Below are positions 24,828 through 34,500 of a DNA stretch of 64,000 nucleotides, piece after piece. Below the pieces are notes generated by a model, which saw only the letters and a list, made by a program, of their open reading frames with translations, searched no databases and was not told the origin of the DNA. A program made the translations under genes and the position numbers. The DNA is from Kordia algicida OT-1. Its GTDB lineage: Bacteria > Bacteroidota > Bacteroidia > Flavobacteriales > Flavobacteriaceae. Each line of letters starts with the position of its first letter. Position 1 is the stretch's first letter. The stretch lies in contig NZ_DS544873.1 of NCBI RefSeq assembly GCF_000154725.1, positions 195,802 to 259,801 on the forward strand, in the 5' to 3' direction.

Positions 24828-27800
24828 ATGGCTTTTTATTTTTTTACAGAACCATCAAAGTTAAATGCACAAACGCAGAGTCAGGCGTTTGGAGCAGTCG
24901 ATGAGGATAATTATAGACTAAATAATTTATTTTCAGGAAGTACAGCTCCTAAAGCATTTGCTATAACAGATGGAACAATATTAGTGCAACAAATAGGAAC
25001 CACTAATAAGTACAATATTGTACTCAAGCCTACTGTGCAACCAGACTTAAATCTGCCCAAAATAGATTATATAATATATAAAGGAATAAAAAAGGATAGT
25101 ATTATAGATGGTGCAAAAGTAGCAAACATTAACAAAAATGATCTAACCAAAACTATTCACGAAAGTGCAATTGCGTGGTACACAGCTGAAGATGAAGTTA
25201 TGCCAGCTACAGAGCCTGCTGCCGATACGTCATTAGGGTTGGTGTATAATGCAACTACTACAGATCCAGATTTGAAAAGAGAAGACACGGATAGTCTCAA
25301 TGAAGCATTTTATGCTAATGGAGATATTACATTACCTTTCATTTTTGCTGGAGGACATATCGGAGATTTTGACACAACTTCTGATTTTGGAATTGCAGTA
25401 GTTTTTGAGAAAATTGGTTTTCAACCTACGTTTAAATTAGCTCGTGAGCTAGATTCTAATTTGAGCTTTACAGCACTTCCATCTGGAGCAACAGATACAG
25501 AAAAATTCAAAAGAAAACATGCCAAAGAAGATTCATTAGCCTTCATGGACTCTGCAGCTTTTTTTGGTGCTTTTTACAATGAAGGCATAGAAGTTTATGA
25601 TGGAACAGAATTCAACACCAAAACTGGTAATGATATATATAATGAAATCATAGCAAAACATTTTTATAAAAACAGAATCTATGTTGATATAAGAAATGAA
25701 TTCAATGATTCTTTTAATTACTATAACAATTATGGTAATATCATTCAATGGAATTTAGATAATACAGAGACTCTAACAAATGTAGATTATTACAGAAACT
25801 TTAAATGGCCTTTACTCGTAATAAATGACGATAGCTCAGTAAGTGAATTTGGAACAGCTAACACCGATAAGAATATTTTATTTGCTTTCCCTACAGGTGA
25901 TAATGAATTTCCTCTATTCTATTACAAACGAGCATTTCTTGAAGAAGTCGGGCTAACCTTACCTGAAGCGAAAGATATCTTTTTTACACCTGTAATTACA
26001 GATGACGAAGTGAAATCTAAAAAAATTACATTACCAAAATCTGGCGGAAGAGCTTTTACAAATTATTTTAAAATAGGGTATTTAAGAAGTACAGAAAACT
26101 TCCGTGAACAAGATCTTTCTTTAGTAAATAATACATATTTAGACAATATTTTTCCTCTCTTTAATATGGATGTTCCTTTTGATGAGAGTTTAGGAAAAAG
26201 TTATCTGAAAGTCTATTATGATGGTGGCTATGTAGATAAAAAAAGAATAAATGGAGCAAATTATACTTCTAATTTGGGAGTAGCTAAAGACAATCAATTT
26301 GTAACCTTCATTTCATATCCTGCAAAATATAACTTAAATGTAAAGCAAAGTATTGACGACAAACTTCCTTTGAGTGGTATGGAAGGAGCAATTAATAACT
26401 TGTTTCTTTATGATTTAGACGCTCAAATTGGTTCTGTAAAGATTATCAAGCATGAGTTTCTTATTGGAGGAGATTCAAAAGAATATCTCAAATTTGAAGT
26501 ACAAGAAGATGGATTGGTCAATGATGCTGAAAAATATACATTTGAAGATGTTTCCATTCTTGGAATGACGGTACAACAATACCAAGATTTAGAACAATTA
26601 AATCAGACTGAATTTGATCCTGCTTTTAAAACCTATTTGGCTGTTGATGATATAATCACAGGAATAGACGATAATGGAAGACCTTACACACGCTTCAAGT
26701 ATGTACTACGTGGTTTAAAAATTGATAGTTCAGGAGATGTTGTAGAACATCAGGCGGAACCAGCAACTGATATTATTGTATATACAGATGAAAAGCTTGA
26801 AAGTGTTGCATATGAACGAAATTATGAAGAAGCAATAGGTACTGATATATTTTCAGGGACAACTACAAATGAAGATTATTTTATTGCATTACAACCAGCT
26901 ATTGAAGCTGTAGTATCTTCCTTTGAAACTACACTTAATAATATCGACGTTAATAGTGATCTACTGTTTTCTCAAATTACTTCTTTAGTAAGTCAAAAAT
27001 CTAGAGAATTATGGACAGAAGCTGTGCAATATGTACAAGCTAATCCTACAGATGCTGATGATCGTCCTTTGTATTGGGCACGTCTAAAAATGGCGGCATT
27101 ACTCAAAGCACATCCATATTTCTTAGGCGATATTCGAGAAGAATCACAAATTGCTCCTAATTCAGACTTGGATAAAACGATCAAGTTAATGGAAGAAGAA
27201 AGTAGAAACTATACGAAAGTTGATTTTTCAGGAGCACCATCTGGAGCAAAAAAAATATTAGTTACTGGTTTTGATCCATTTTTCTTAAATGAAAATCATC
27301 CTACTTTAGGAGGTTTTTCAAATAAGCGCCAAAGTAATCCTTCTGGCTGTGTTGCTTTATCTCTACACGGTACAACTACAGATAATAATTTAGGATACAT
27401 CCAAACTTTAATAGTTCCTGTAAGATACAAAGACTTTGATGGCAAAGCCAATTCTACAGAAGGACAAGGAGAAGGAATTATTGAAGAATATATTCAACCT
27501 TTCATTAATCAAGTAGACATGATTATAACGGTAAGTCAATCTGGACCTGGAGATTATAATATTGACAGGTATGCAACTGTGACCAGAGGTGGATTTAATG
27601 ATAACTTAAATTATATAAGAGAAGAACTAAGTAGATCTATCGAAATTAATACTTCTGATTTAGAGTGGATTGAAACTACATTGCCAGCTCAATTTATTGA
27701 TCCTCCTATTGTTTATAATTATTCCTATAAAGATAGTACAGGAGCTCATATAGCAAACACAAATGGAACTGCACCGCCAACTATTGGGGAAAGAATGAAT

Positions 27801-28004
27801 GAAGGACCAGGAGGTGATTATCTGTCAAATGAAATTTTTTACAGGGTTGCAAAGCTACGTGAAGAAATAAGAGATACACTACCTACTGGGCATTTTCATA
27901 TTTCAAAACTTCAAAACGGAACAAATGATTTTGATGGAAATGATACGAAAGATTTAATTGATATAGTCGCAGAAGGAATTAATAATGCAGCAACCGGATT
28001 ATAA
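24828..28004 (+). CDS. Large protein with C-terminal pyroglutamyl-peptidase-like domain
   Basis: The 1058-aa product has no signal peptide. Residues 1-790 are beta-rich, with many Asp/Thr/Tyr, and match no family I know. Residues about 805-1058 resemble pyroglutamyl peptidase I (peptidase C15): KKILVTGFDPF, then NPSGCVAL, then SGPGDYNIDRYATVTRGG in the position of the family's glycine-rich loop and Glu. In Pcp the triad is Glu81/Cys144/His168; here the matching residues are D913, S1000 (in GGDYLSNEIFY) and H1024 (GHFHISKL), with the same 24-residue Cys/Ser-to-His spacing. The domain may be inactive or altered. It is the first gene of the operon; the next start overlaps its stop (TAATG). Confidence 0.7.
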   Translation: MAFYFFTEPSKLNAQTQSQAFGAVDEDNYRLNNLFSGSTAPKAFAITDGTILVQQIGTTNKYNIVLKPTVQPDLNLPKIDYIIYKGIKKDSIIDGAKVANINKNDLTKTIHESAIAWYTAEDEVMPATEPAADTSLGLVYNATTTDPDLKREDTDSLNEAFYANGDITLPFIFAGGHIGDFDTTSDFGIAVVFEKIGFQPTFKLARELDSNLSFTALPSGATDTEKFKRKHAKEDSLAFMDSAAFFGAFYNEGIEVYDGTEFNTKTGNDIYNEIIAKHFYKNRIYVDIRNEFNDSFNYYNNYGNIIQWNLDNTETLTNVDYYRNFKWPLLVINDDSSVSEFGTANTDKNILFAFPTGDNEFPLFYYKRAFLEEVGLTLPEAKDIFFTPVITDDEVKSKKITLPKSGGRAFTNYFKIGYLRSTENFREQDLSLVNNTYLDNIFPLFNMDVPFDESLGKSYLKVYYDGGYVDKKRINGANYTSNLGVAKDNQFVTFISYPAKYNLNVKQSIDDKLPLSGMEGAINNLFLYDLDAQIGSVKIIKHEFLIGGDSKEYLKFEVQEDGLVNDAEKYTFEDVSILGMTVQQYQDLEQLNQTEFDPAFKTYLAVDDIITGIDDNGRPYTRFKYVLRGLKIDSSGDVVEHQAEPATDIIVYTDEKLESVAYERNYEEAIGTDIFSGTTTNEDYFIALQPAIEAVVSSFETTLNNIDVNSDLLFSQITSLVSQKSRELWTEAVQYVQANPTDADDRPLYWARLKMAALLKAHPYFLGDIREESQIAPNSDLDKTIKLMEEESRNYTKVDFSGAPSGAKKILVTGFDPFFLNENHPTLGGFSNKRQSNPSGCVALSLHGTTTDNNLGYIQTLIVPVRYKDFDGKANSTEGQGEGIIEEYIQPFINQVDMIITVSQSGPGDYNIDRYATVTRGGFNDNLNYIREELSRSIEINTSDLEWIETTLPAQFIDPPIVYNYSYKDSTGAHIANTNGTAPPTIGERMNEGPGGDYLSNEIFYRVAKLREEIRDTLPTGHFHISKLQNGTNDFDGNDTKDLIDIVAEGINNAATGL

Positions 28005-28585
28005 TGCTAAAAAAAGGTTTTAAATATTGTTTTTTAAGAGTCTCATTACTGATTCTGTTAAGTATAAGTTGTGTTTCTCAGAACTTTACTAAGATTCATC
28101 TTACAAAAGAAAAGAGTGAAATTAAAGGAGTTGAATATATATATAAAGTTAAAGATTCAGCAGATTTAAATTTTATAAACATTAAGTATAAAGAAGATAT
28201 GGGACGTATCTCAAGTGTTCATTATACTCTAAAAGAAAAGCTCCCTGACGGTAGATATAAAGTTTATGTAAACAATAGATTAGTACTAAATGGTATTATG
28301 AAAAACAACTCAAAAGAAGGAACATGGACAAGTGTTAACAATCTGCGTGAAAAGCAATTAACACCCTATAGGAATGGAAAAATACATGGTGTTATAAAAG
28401 AATTTTACAAAGATGGCTCTATAAAAAGAGAAACACATGTTCAAGAAAACAAAATAATATTTAGAACCACTTTTCATAAAAAAGGAAAAGTAAAAACACA
28501 AGAGCAATTTAAAAATGGTCGCTGTGTAGAAATTAGAAAATTTAATACTAAAGGAAAACAAATTAAAGCCAATAATGGCTTGTAA
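28004..28585 (+). CDS. Lipoprotein with MORN-like repeats
   Basis: The 193-aa product has a hydrophobic N-terminus with a candidate lipobox, LLLSISC (Cys at about residue 23). The rest contains repeated short beta units of MORN/YwqK type: DGRYKVYVNNRLVLNG, KEGTWTSVNN, YRNGKIHGVIKEFYKDGS and KNGRCVEIRKFNTKG. Its start lies within the stop of the 1058-aa gene, so the two are made together. Such repeat lipoproteins occur as immunity proteins beside toxins in Bacteroidetes, and its location after an effector-like gene fits that role. That is an inference. Confidence 0.65.
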   Translation: MLKKGFKYCFLRVSLLILLSISCVSQNFTKIHLTKEKSEIKGVEYIYKVKDSADLNFINIKYKEDMGRISSVHYTLKEKLPDGRYKVYVNNRLVLNGIMKNNSKEGTWTSVNNLREKQLTPYRNGKIHGVIKEFYKDGSIKRETHVQENKIIFRTTFHKKGKVKTQEQFKNGRCVEIRKFNTKGKQIKANNGL

Positions 28586-28596
28586 AAAATAATAAT

Positions 28597-30684
28597 ATGA
28601 TTGCAATAACAGATACAAGTGCATTTGCAGATGTAGAGTTGGTGCTACTAACTCAAAATGTTGCTTTAACATCAACAATAGTCGATCAAGAATTGACAGG
28701 AAGTGTTATCAAAAATGCAACAATTACAACAGCTGTAAAAACGCTGTTAAAAAGTATTTTGGGAAATAGTGATCTGACAACTGCAGCAAAAAATAAAATA
28801 GCAGAATATGCAGGATTCTCTCACAATTCAACAACAAACACAGTCGATTTTACCAGTGCAGATGTATCTCTAGATAAATTAACTTTCTATGTAATTTTTA
28901 AATTGCCTTATACGCATGCAAACTTTACATATGAAGACATTGCTGACGGAGAAACATCAAGTACAATCGCAACCAATCCAACCACTTGGGGGAAATATGC
29001 AAACTACATTAGAAACTTAACGGGTTCTGACATAAAAAAAATTAATTCAGCCGGAGAACAAGTAAATAGTTCAGGAAAACCAGTTGATGGAAGTAGTGTA
29101 GACATTGAAGGATGGTATAAAGAAGAAGCCTATAGCTATTTGGGAGAAACACCTTTTAACGGGACATATACCGTACCAGCAGGTTTGAACTCTGTGGCTA
29201 CAGAGAAAGCCATGTTATTTGGTCAAAACGATGAAACAGCTGTAGCTGGAGAGGCGTCACTAGATATTACAAAAATACCTTTATACTTTTATTTATTGGC
29301 TAAAGTTGAAAACCCATATCTGAATCGTTACTGGTTGAATTCAAACATAAATAGTCAGTTAATCTCAAGAATACCGCATTGGCCTTCAGGCATAAAAACA
29401 AAAGTTTATCGTAAACACTTTGTTAAAGAATCTTCAAATCCTGATAATGTAACTGTAGCTAATGCAACATACACATTAGCACATGATACAACAGGAACTT
29501 TTTTTAATATAACACAGACTGATGCAACAACAAATCAACAGACGACGCACAAAGTGTATATAGAAGAAATGGATACAGCATCACTTACTTTTGAAGGTTT
29601 AAGCTTGTCTGATGCTGATGAAGTCATAAAAGATTCTGATGGACTACGAGCTGTGTGGAAAGATAAATACGATCATCCTACATTAAACAATAACTCAGGT
29701 CTTACATTTGGAATGGGTGTGGATATTGGAGCCACTTTTCAAGGATATTACAATATAGAAATTGATATACAATTTTCTGGAACGGGAACATTCAGACTCT
29801 ACTATGGAGGAAGAAGATCTGCACCAATTAATGTGAATGTAAGCTGTACTTCATTAAGAAATACCATTCGAACTTTAATAGAAGATACATCACAAAGAAC
29901 AAAAGTAACAAACAGTACAGGAGGAACTTCGGGAACACCTGCAAAAATTAAAATTCTTCGTCAATATGCTTCAAACCAGAAAGCCTACAATCATCGAATT
30001 TATGTTGAAGATGAAACAGGTACAGCAAGTGTAACACTTTCTCCTAATGCAGAAAATGATCGTTGGAAAGAGCGAACTGTAGCAGATAATGATGATTGGT
30101 ATTACTATAATGAAATATTAAACTATTCTTTTTCTAATAATCCTACTCCTGGATATTATGAACATTGGGAACTGCAAACTCCAGGAAGTTATTCTGATAT
30201 ATTGGACAGAAGAAAATATTTGAAACGAAGTTTTGGTTGTCGATCTAAAGCAAGTTATCACATTTGGGATGAGCAGAAGGATTTAATAAATGATATAGAA
30301 ATTAAGAGTTATACCAGAAACTTGCGGGCAACATACCATAAGTTTTTCGTTCCAAGATTTTACGATTTAAAACGAACTCTAAAAGATGGAACGCAAAAAT
30401 TTAATGGGTCTAGTGGAAAAGATAGTGTACAATACCTTTTAAATGATTCAAGATTAAAAACCAAACCAAACCAAGCAGAGTTATTTGCAATTGTACTATT
30501 GAATTATAACTATCCATCTGAGTACAGAAGAAAACTTAAAAGTCTAATTGACGCTATTAATCAGCATAGTATTTCAAAATTAAAAAGTGCGATTAATAAA
30601 TTAACTAAAGACAGAAAAGATGCGCTCAACAGTTTCATCGGACCAAGTGTCAAATCAAAACTATATCATGGTATTGAGGACTAA
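28597..30684 (+). CDS. Large protein with a split lysozyme-like domain
   Basis: The 695-aa product has no signal peptide. Residues 1-340 are beta-rich and unassigned. At about 347-380, GLRAVWKDKYDHP then SGLTFGMGVDIGATF resembles the catalytic N-terminal part of phage-type and pesticin-like muramidases (SGVTIGxGYDLG). The other half of that fold seems to reappear at about 625-690 (AELFAIVLLNYNYPSEYRRK and a Lys-rich helix pair). An inserted region of about 245 residues (about 380-625) separates them, including an FSGTGTFRLYYGGRRSAPIN strand region. If the fold reading is right, this is a peptidoglycan-cleaving effector. The catalytic acid is not identified. The lipoprotein gene that follows overlaps by 17 nt. 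Confidence 0.6.
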   Translation: MIAITDTSAFADVELVLLTQNVALTSTIVDQELTGSVIKNATITTAVKTLLKSILGNSDLTTAAKNKIAEYAGFSHNSTTNTVDFTSADVSLDKLTFYVIFKLPYTHANFTYEDIADGETSSTIATNPTTWGKYANYIRNLTGSDIKKINSAGEQVNSSGKPVDGSSVDIEGWYKEEAYSYLGETPFNGTYTVPAGLNSVATEKAMLFGQNDETAVAGEASLDITKIPLYFYLLAKVENPYLNRYWLNSNINSQLISRIPHWPSGIKTKVYRKHFVKESSNPDNVTVANATYTLAHDTTGTFFNITQTDATTNQQTTHKVYIEEMDTASLTFEGLSLSDADEVIKDSDGLRAVWKDKYDHPTLNNNSGLTFGMGVDIGATFQGYYNIEIDIQFSGTGTFRLYYGGRRSAPINVNVSCTSLRNTIRTLIEDTSQRTKVTNSTGGTSGTPAKIKILRQYASNQKAYNHRIYVEDETGTASVTLSPNAENDRWKERTVADNDDWYYYNEILNYSFSNNPTPGYYEHWELQTPGSYSDILDRRKYLKRSFGCRSKASYHIWDEQKDLINDIEIKSYTRNLRATYHKFFVPRFYDLKRTLKDGTQKFNGSSGKDSVQYLLNDSRLKTKPNQAELFAIVLLNYNYPSEYRRKLKSLIDAINQHSISKLKSAINKLTKDRKDALNSFIGPSVKSKLYHGIED

Positions 30685-31534
30685 ATATAAAATTCTTATA
30701 GTATTGATTGCAACTCTTTTTTCGTGTACCACCAATAAAAAAGAAGCATATTTTTATGAAAATATTAAAAAATGGGAGACTGTTTTCATAAATACAAATA
30801 CTACAGGAATTAAGGGTGAGTTGAAACTTGCCATAAGTCAGGATGATGAATTAATAGAAGCCATAAATTATAAAATTTTAGGACTTTCATCATTACTCAA
30901 AGAAGAATTAGGAGATTCCATAAACAAAATTATAATTACTGATTTAGTAAGTAAAGAAGAAATCATAAACGAAAATTTAGATATAGAACATGTACCAGTA
31001 TTCTCAACAATGGTCATGAATTCAGATAAATTACTTACGTATACTATTACAAAACAGTATGAATTATCAAAAGAACCTCCATATACTGAATACATAAATT
31101 TAGATATAGAAAACTTACAGCAAATAGAAATTTCAGCCATTATTGATACAAAGAAAAAGAAAGAATTTCAAAAAATTATTTCAGACTACATAAATACAGA
31201 AAAGCGAAAAGTAGTAAACAATTATCTTTTAAAATTGGCAGAAAGAGTAGATCACTTACAAGAGGCTTACACAGAAGTTTTTGACAAAACGACATACAGT
31301 TTAGAAAAAATCACATGTGTTACAAACAATGCTTCTTTTTCACATTTTGATACAGAAGGAATCGTTTTCAACGTAGATGTAACGGACGAAAACTTCTTAG
31401 AAAACACAGAGCAAAATAGAATAGAAAAATATACATCATTCATACAGATTCCATATGAGTTAGTGACTCCTTATGTGAACAGGGAATCTAATCTATTTTC
31501 TTCAATTAATAATTTAAATAAAATCAAGAAATAA
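30668..31534 (+). CDS. Lipoprotein of unknown function, possible immunity protein
   Basis: The 288-aa product starts at the ATG at 30668, chosen because it opens a lipoprotein signal (YKILIVLIATLFSC, lipidated Cys at about residue 20). The ORF extends upstream to 30620, but that extension lies before the signal. The body is Lys/Glu-rich, with helices such as KKKKEFQKIISDYINTEKRK and a region ending in FTSSIQ-like strands; nothing matches a known family. It overlaps the end of the lysozyme-like gene by 17 nt and is itself stop-start coupled (TAATG) to the giant gene at 31534. Its position and periplasmic address suit an immunity protein for the muramidase-like effector. Confidence 0.6.
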   Translation: MVLRTKYKILIVLIATLFSCTTNKKEAYFYENIKKWETVFINTNTTGIKGELKLAISQDDELIEAINYKILGLSSLLKEELGDSINKIIITDLVSKEEIINENLDIEHVPVFSTMVMNSDKLLTYTITKQYELSKEPPYTEYINLDIENLQQIEISAIIDTKKKKEFQKIISDYINTEKRKVVNNYLLKLAERVDHLQEAYTEVFDKTTYSLEKITCVTNNASFSHFDTEGIVFNVDVTDENFLENTEQNRIEKYTSFIQIPYELVTPYVNRESNLFSSINNLNKIKK

Positions 31535-34500
31535 TGCCAACACCACAATTTTATCCGGCGCTAAGCAAATTGATACGTTCAGACAAATTACCTGAACCCA
31601 TAAAATCGGTTGTTGATAATACAACAGACAAGCTATTCTATAAAACATATTATGTTGAAAAAAGTCTATATGGTGAAACAGCATATCATCATATTGTCTT
31701 GGTTTTTAACAAAGAAATAGGATTCAATCTCTTTGGTGGTGAAGAAGGTTTTGAATTACTTTTTAATCCAGGAAGCGCAGAAAATACAACAGAATTGCCA
31801 TTAGCAATTTATTACAATCTTCCAATAGTAAAATATATAAAACAAATTCAACTTGGAGACTTAAACTCTATTGAAGACTATTTTAATTTGCTATTAGAAA
31901 TGTTTAATGTCTCAGAAGAAGAATTACTATATGAAGTAATATATGGTTTCTTAGGAGATGAAACAGATCCTTTTTTAGCTTTTGTTGACGATTTCAATAA
32001 TAACCCTGATTATAATTCTCATCCACCTTTAACCAATCCGCAAGAGACAAACGAATATGAAAAAATAACAAATCTCATAACGCAATTTCAAACTAGAAAT
32101 CTAGACTTATTACTATATACACTAGAAAACTACGTTGATATTGTTGATTTTTCAGGGGGTTTTGAAAACCTATCAACAATCTTTAAAAAGTGGATGGGCG
32201 AATTCACGTTAGATACCATTATTGACCTTTTCATTCCAAAATTTTCGGTTACCTTACCACAATTAGAGCTTGCTTTAGCTTTTCCTAGAACATGGCTAAA
32301 ACCAGTAGATGCAAACGGTAATGTGCTTGAAGACGGTAAATCAATGTTAACTTACAATGTAGGAAGCATGTCTTATCATTCTGAGCACGGATTTGAATTT
32401 AATCAAGCAGATTCCTTCGATCTAACACCATCACAAATAGGAAACACAGGAATACTAATTGATATCGATAACCTAAAGTTTGATTTCCGAACTGATAAAA
32501 ACATTCCTGAGGCAACTGCCGATGGAAGACCAGATGAATTCCGTGGCTTTTATGCCGAAACAGTAGCTATCACACTACCAAAAAAATGGTTCAATAATGT
32601 AGACAATGCTACACTAAGAGTCGCGGGTTACAATATGCTCATCGGTACAGGAGGCGTTTCAGGAACAGTAGCTTTAGAAACTGTAGCCTCTGGAGGGGAC
32701 GGTTTTATGCCTGTAAACATCGGAAGCTGGGAACTTGGTTTCAGTAGTTTTGACATCAGCTTCAAACAAAATGCCATCATAGAATCTAACATAGAAGGTC
32801 GTTTAAAAATTCCAAAACTAAAAAACAGTGATGGAAACGAAGCGCTAATCGGAATCAAAGGACACTTAAATGAAGAAGGTGATTTCAACCTAACAGCTTC
32901 CGAGCCACAAGGAATTCCGTTAAGTCTATTTGACTTCATGACAATCAATTTCCTAACGCTCGAACTTGGTAGAGAAGATGACAACTTCTATGTAGGAACA
33001 TCCTGCGAAATCTCATTCCAAAACGCCATCATGGAACGCGTATTGGGCGATCAAAAAATCGTTATTCCAAAATTACGTGTATACGAAGATGGTTCTATCG
33101 AAATCGTAGGTGGAAATGCATTCATTCCAACAAACATCTCACTAAATCTTGGACCAATCGAAATTGCAGTGACAGGAATCCACTTCGGATCGCATCAGCA
33201 AGAAAAAAATGGAGTCATGCGCAAATACAACTATTGGGGATTTGATGGAGCAATTAGCTTAGATCCATTAGGAATTGACGCACGTGGAGAAGGAATCAAA
33301 TACTATTACACAACCGACAATGACGAACACGGAGGCGACGGCGACAGTTTCTTACGTATTCAAACTATTGAAGTTGATTTAATCATTCCAGGAACCGCAG
33401 ATCCAGATAATGCTTTAGCAATCATCAACGGAATGTTATCTATCCCAGAACCAGGAGAATCTCCAGAATACGAAGGGAAAATTGGATTAAAACTTCCAAA
33501 AGCACGAATCAGCGGAGCAGCACAAATGCGCTTACAGCCAAAAGAACCTGCATTCATCATTGAAGCTGGAATCGAAATGCCAACGCCAATTCCACTAGCC
33601 GCAACAGGATTAGCATTCTACGGTTTTGGAGGATTACTCGGTTACAAATACGTAGCAGAAAAAGAAGCTATCGGACTCGTTTCAGGTGAAAACACTTGGT
33701 ATGAATACTATACTTATCCAAAAAGAGGTGTCAATCTGGATAAATTTAGCGGGCCACCGCGAACCGATCAATACAATATGCCCGTAGCAGTTGGTGCCGG
33801 AACCGTATTAGGAACCATGCACGATGATGGATTCCTTTTCTCCACACGACTCATGGCAATCCTATCATTACCATCAGTATTTATCTTAGATGGTAGAGCC
33901 AACGTACTCGGAGAACGTTTAGGAATCATTGATGACACAGAACCACCATTCTTTGCAGGAGTTGCCGTAGGTGATAACTCTTTCGAATTCTGGTTTGGAG
34001 CAGACTATCAATTGCCAAAATCTAACGGTTGGATCATTGATCTCTATGCGGAAGTACAAGCAGGATTCTTCTTTAACAATCCATCAGCTTGGTACTTAAA
34101 CTTCGGAACAAAAGATGCTCCAATCACCGCACGTGTCTTAACGATCATTACGGCACAATCATACTTAATGCTTTCGGCAAGAGGAATTGAAGCTGGTGCT
34201 AGAGTCGATTTATCACTCAAGAAAAATTTCTTCGGAATCAAAGTAGAAATCAGTGCGTATGTAGAAGTTGGCGGATTCATCAGTTTTGAACGATTCCAAT
34301 TAGGAGGTTACATTGCCTTCGGAGGAACCATCGCTATCAGCGTATGGAAAATTGTTGGATTCCGAGTGAGTCTCGATGCAATTCTATCTGCGGAAGCGGC
34401 AAAACCATTCTTACTCTATGCAAAAGTTCGAATTAGAGTATGTATCCGAATCATCGTAAAAATCTGTAAAACATTCAAAGTCAAACTTAAATGGGAGAAG

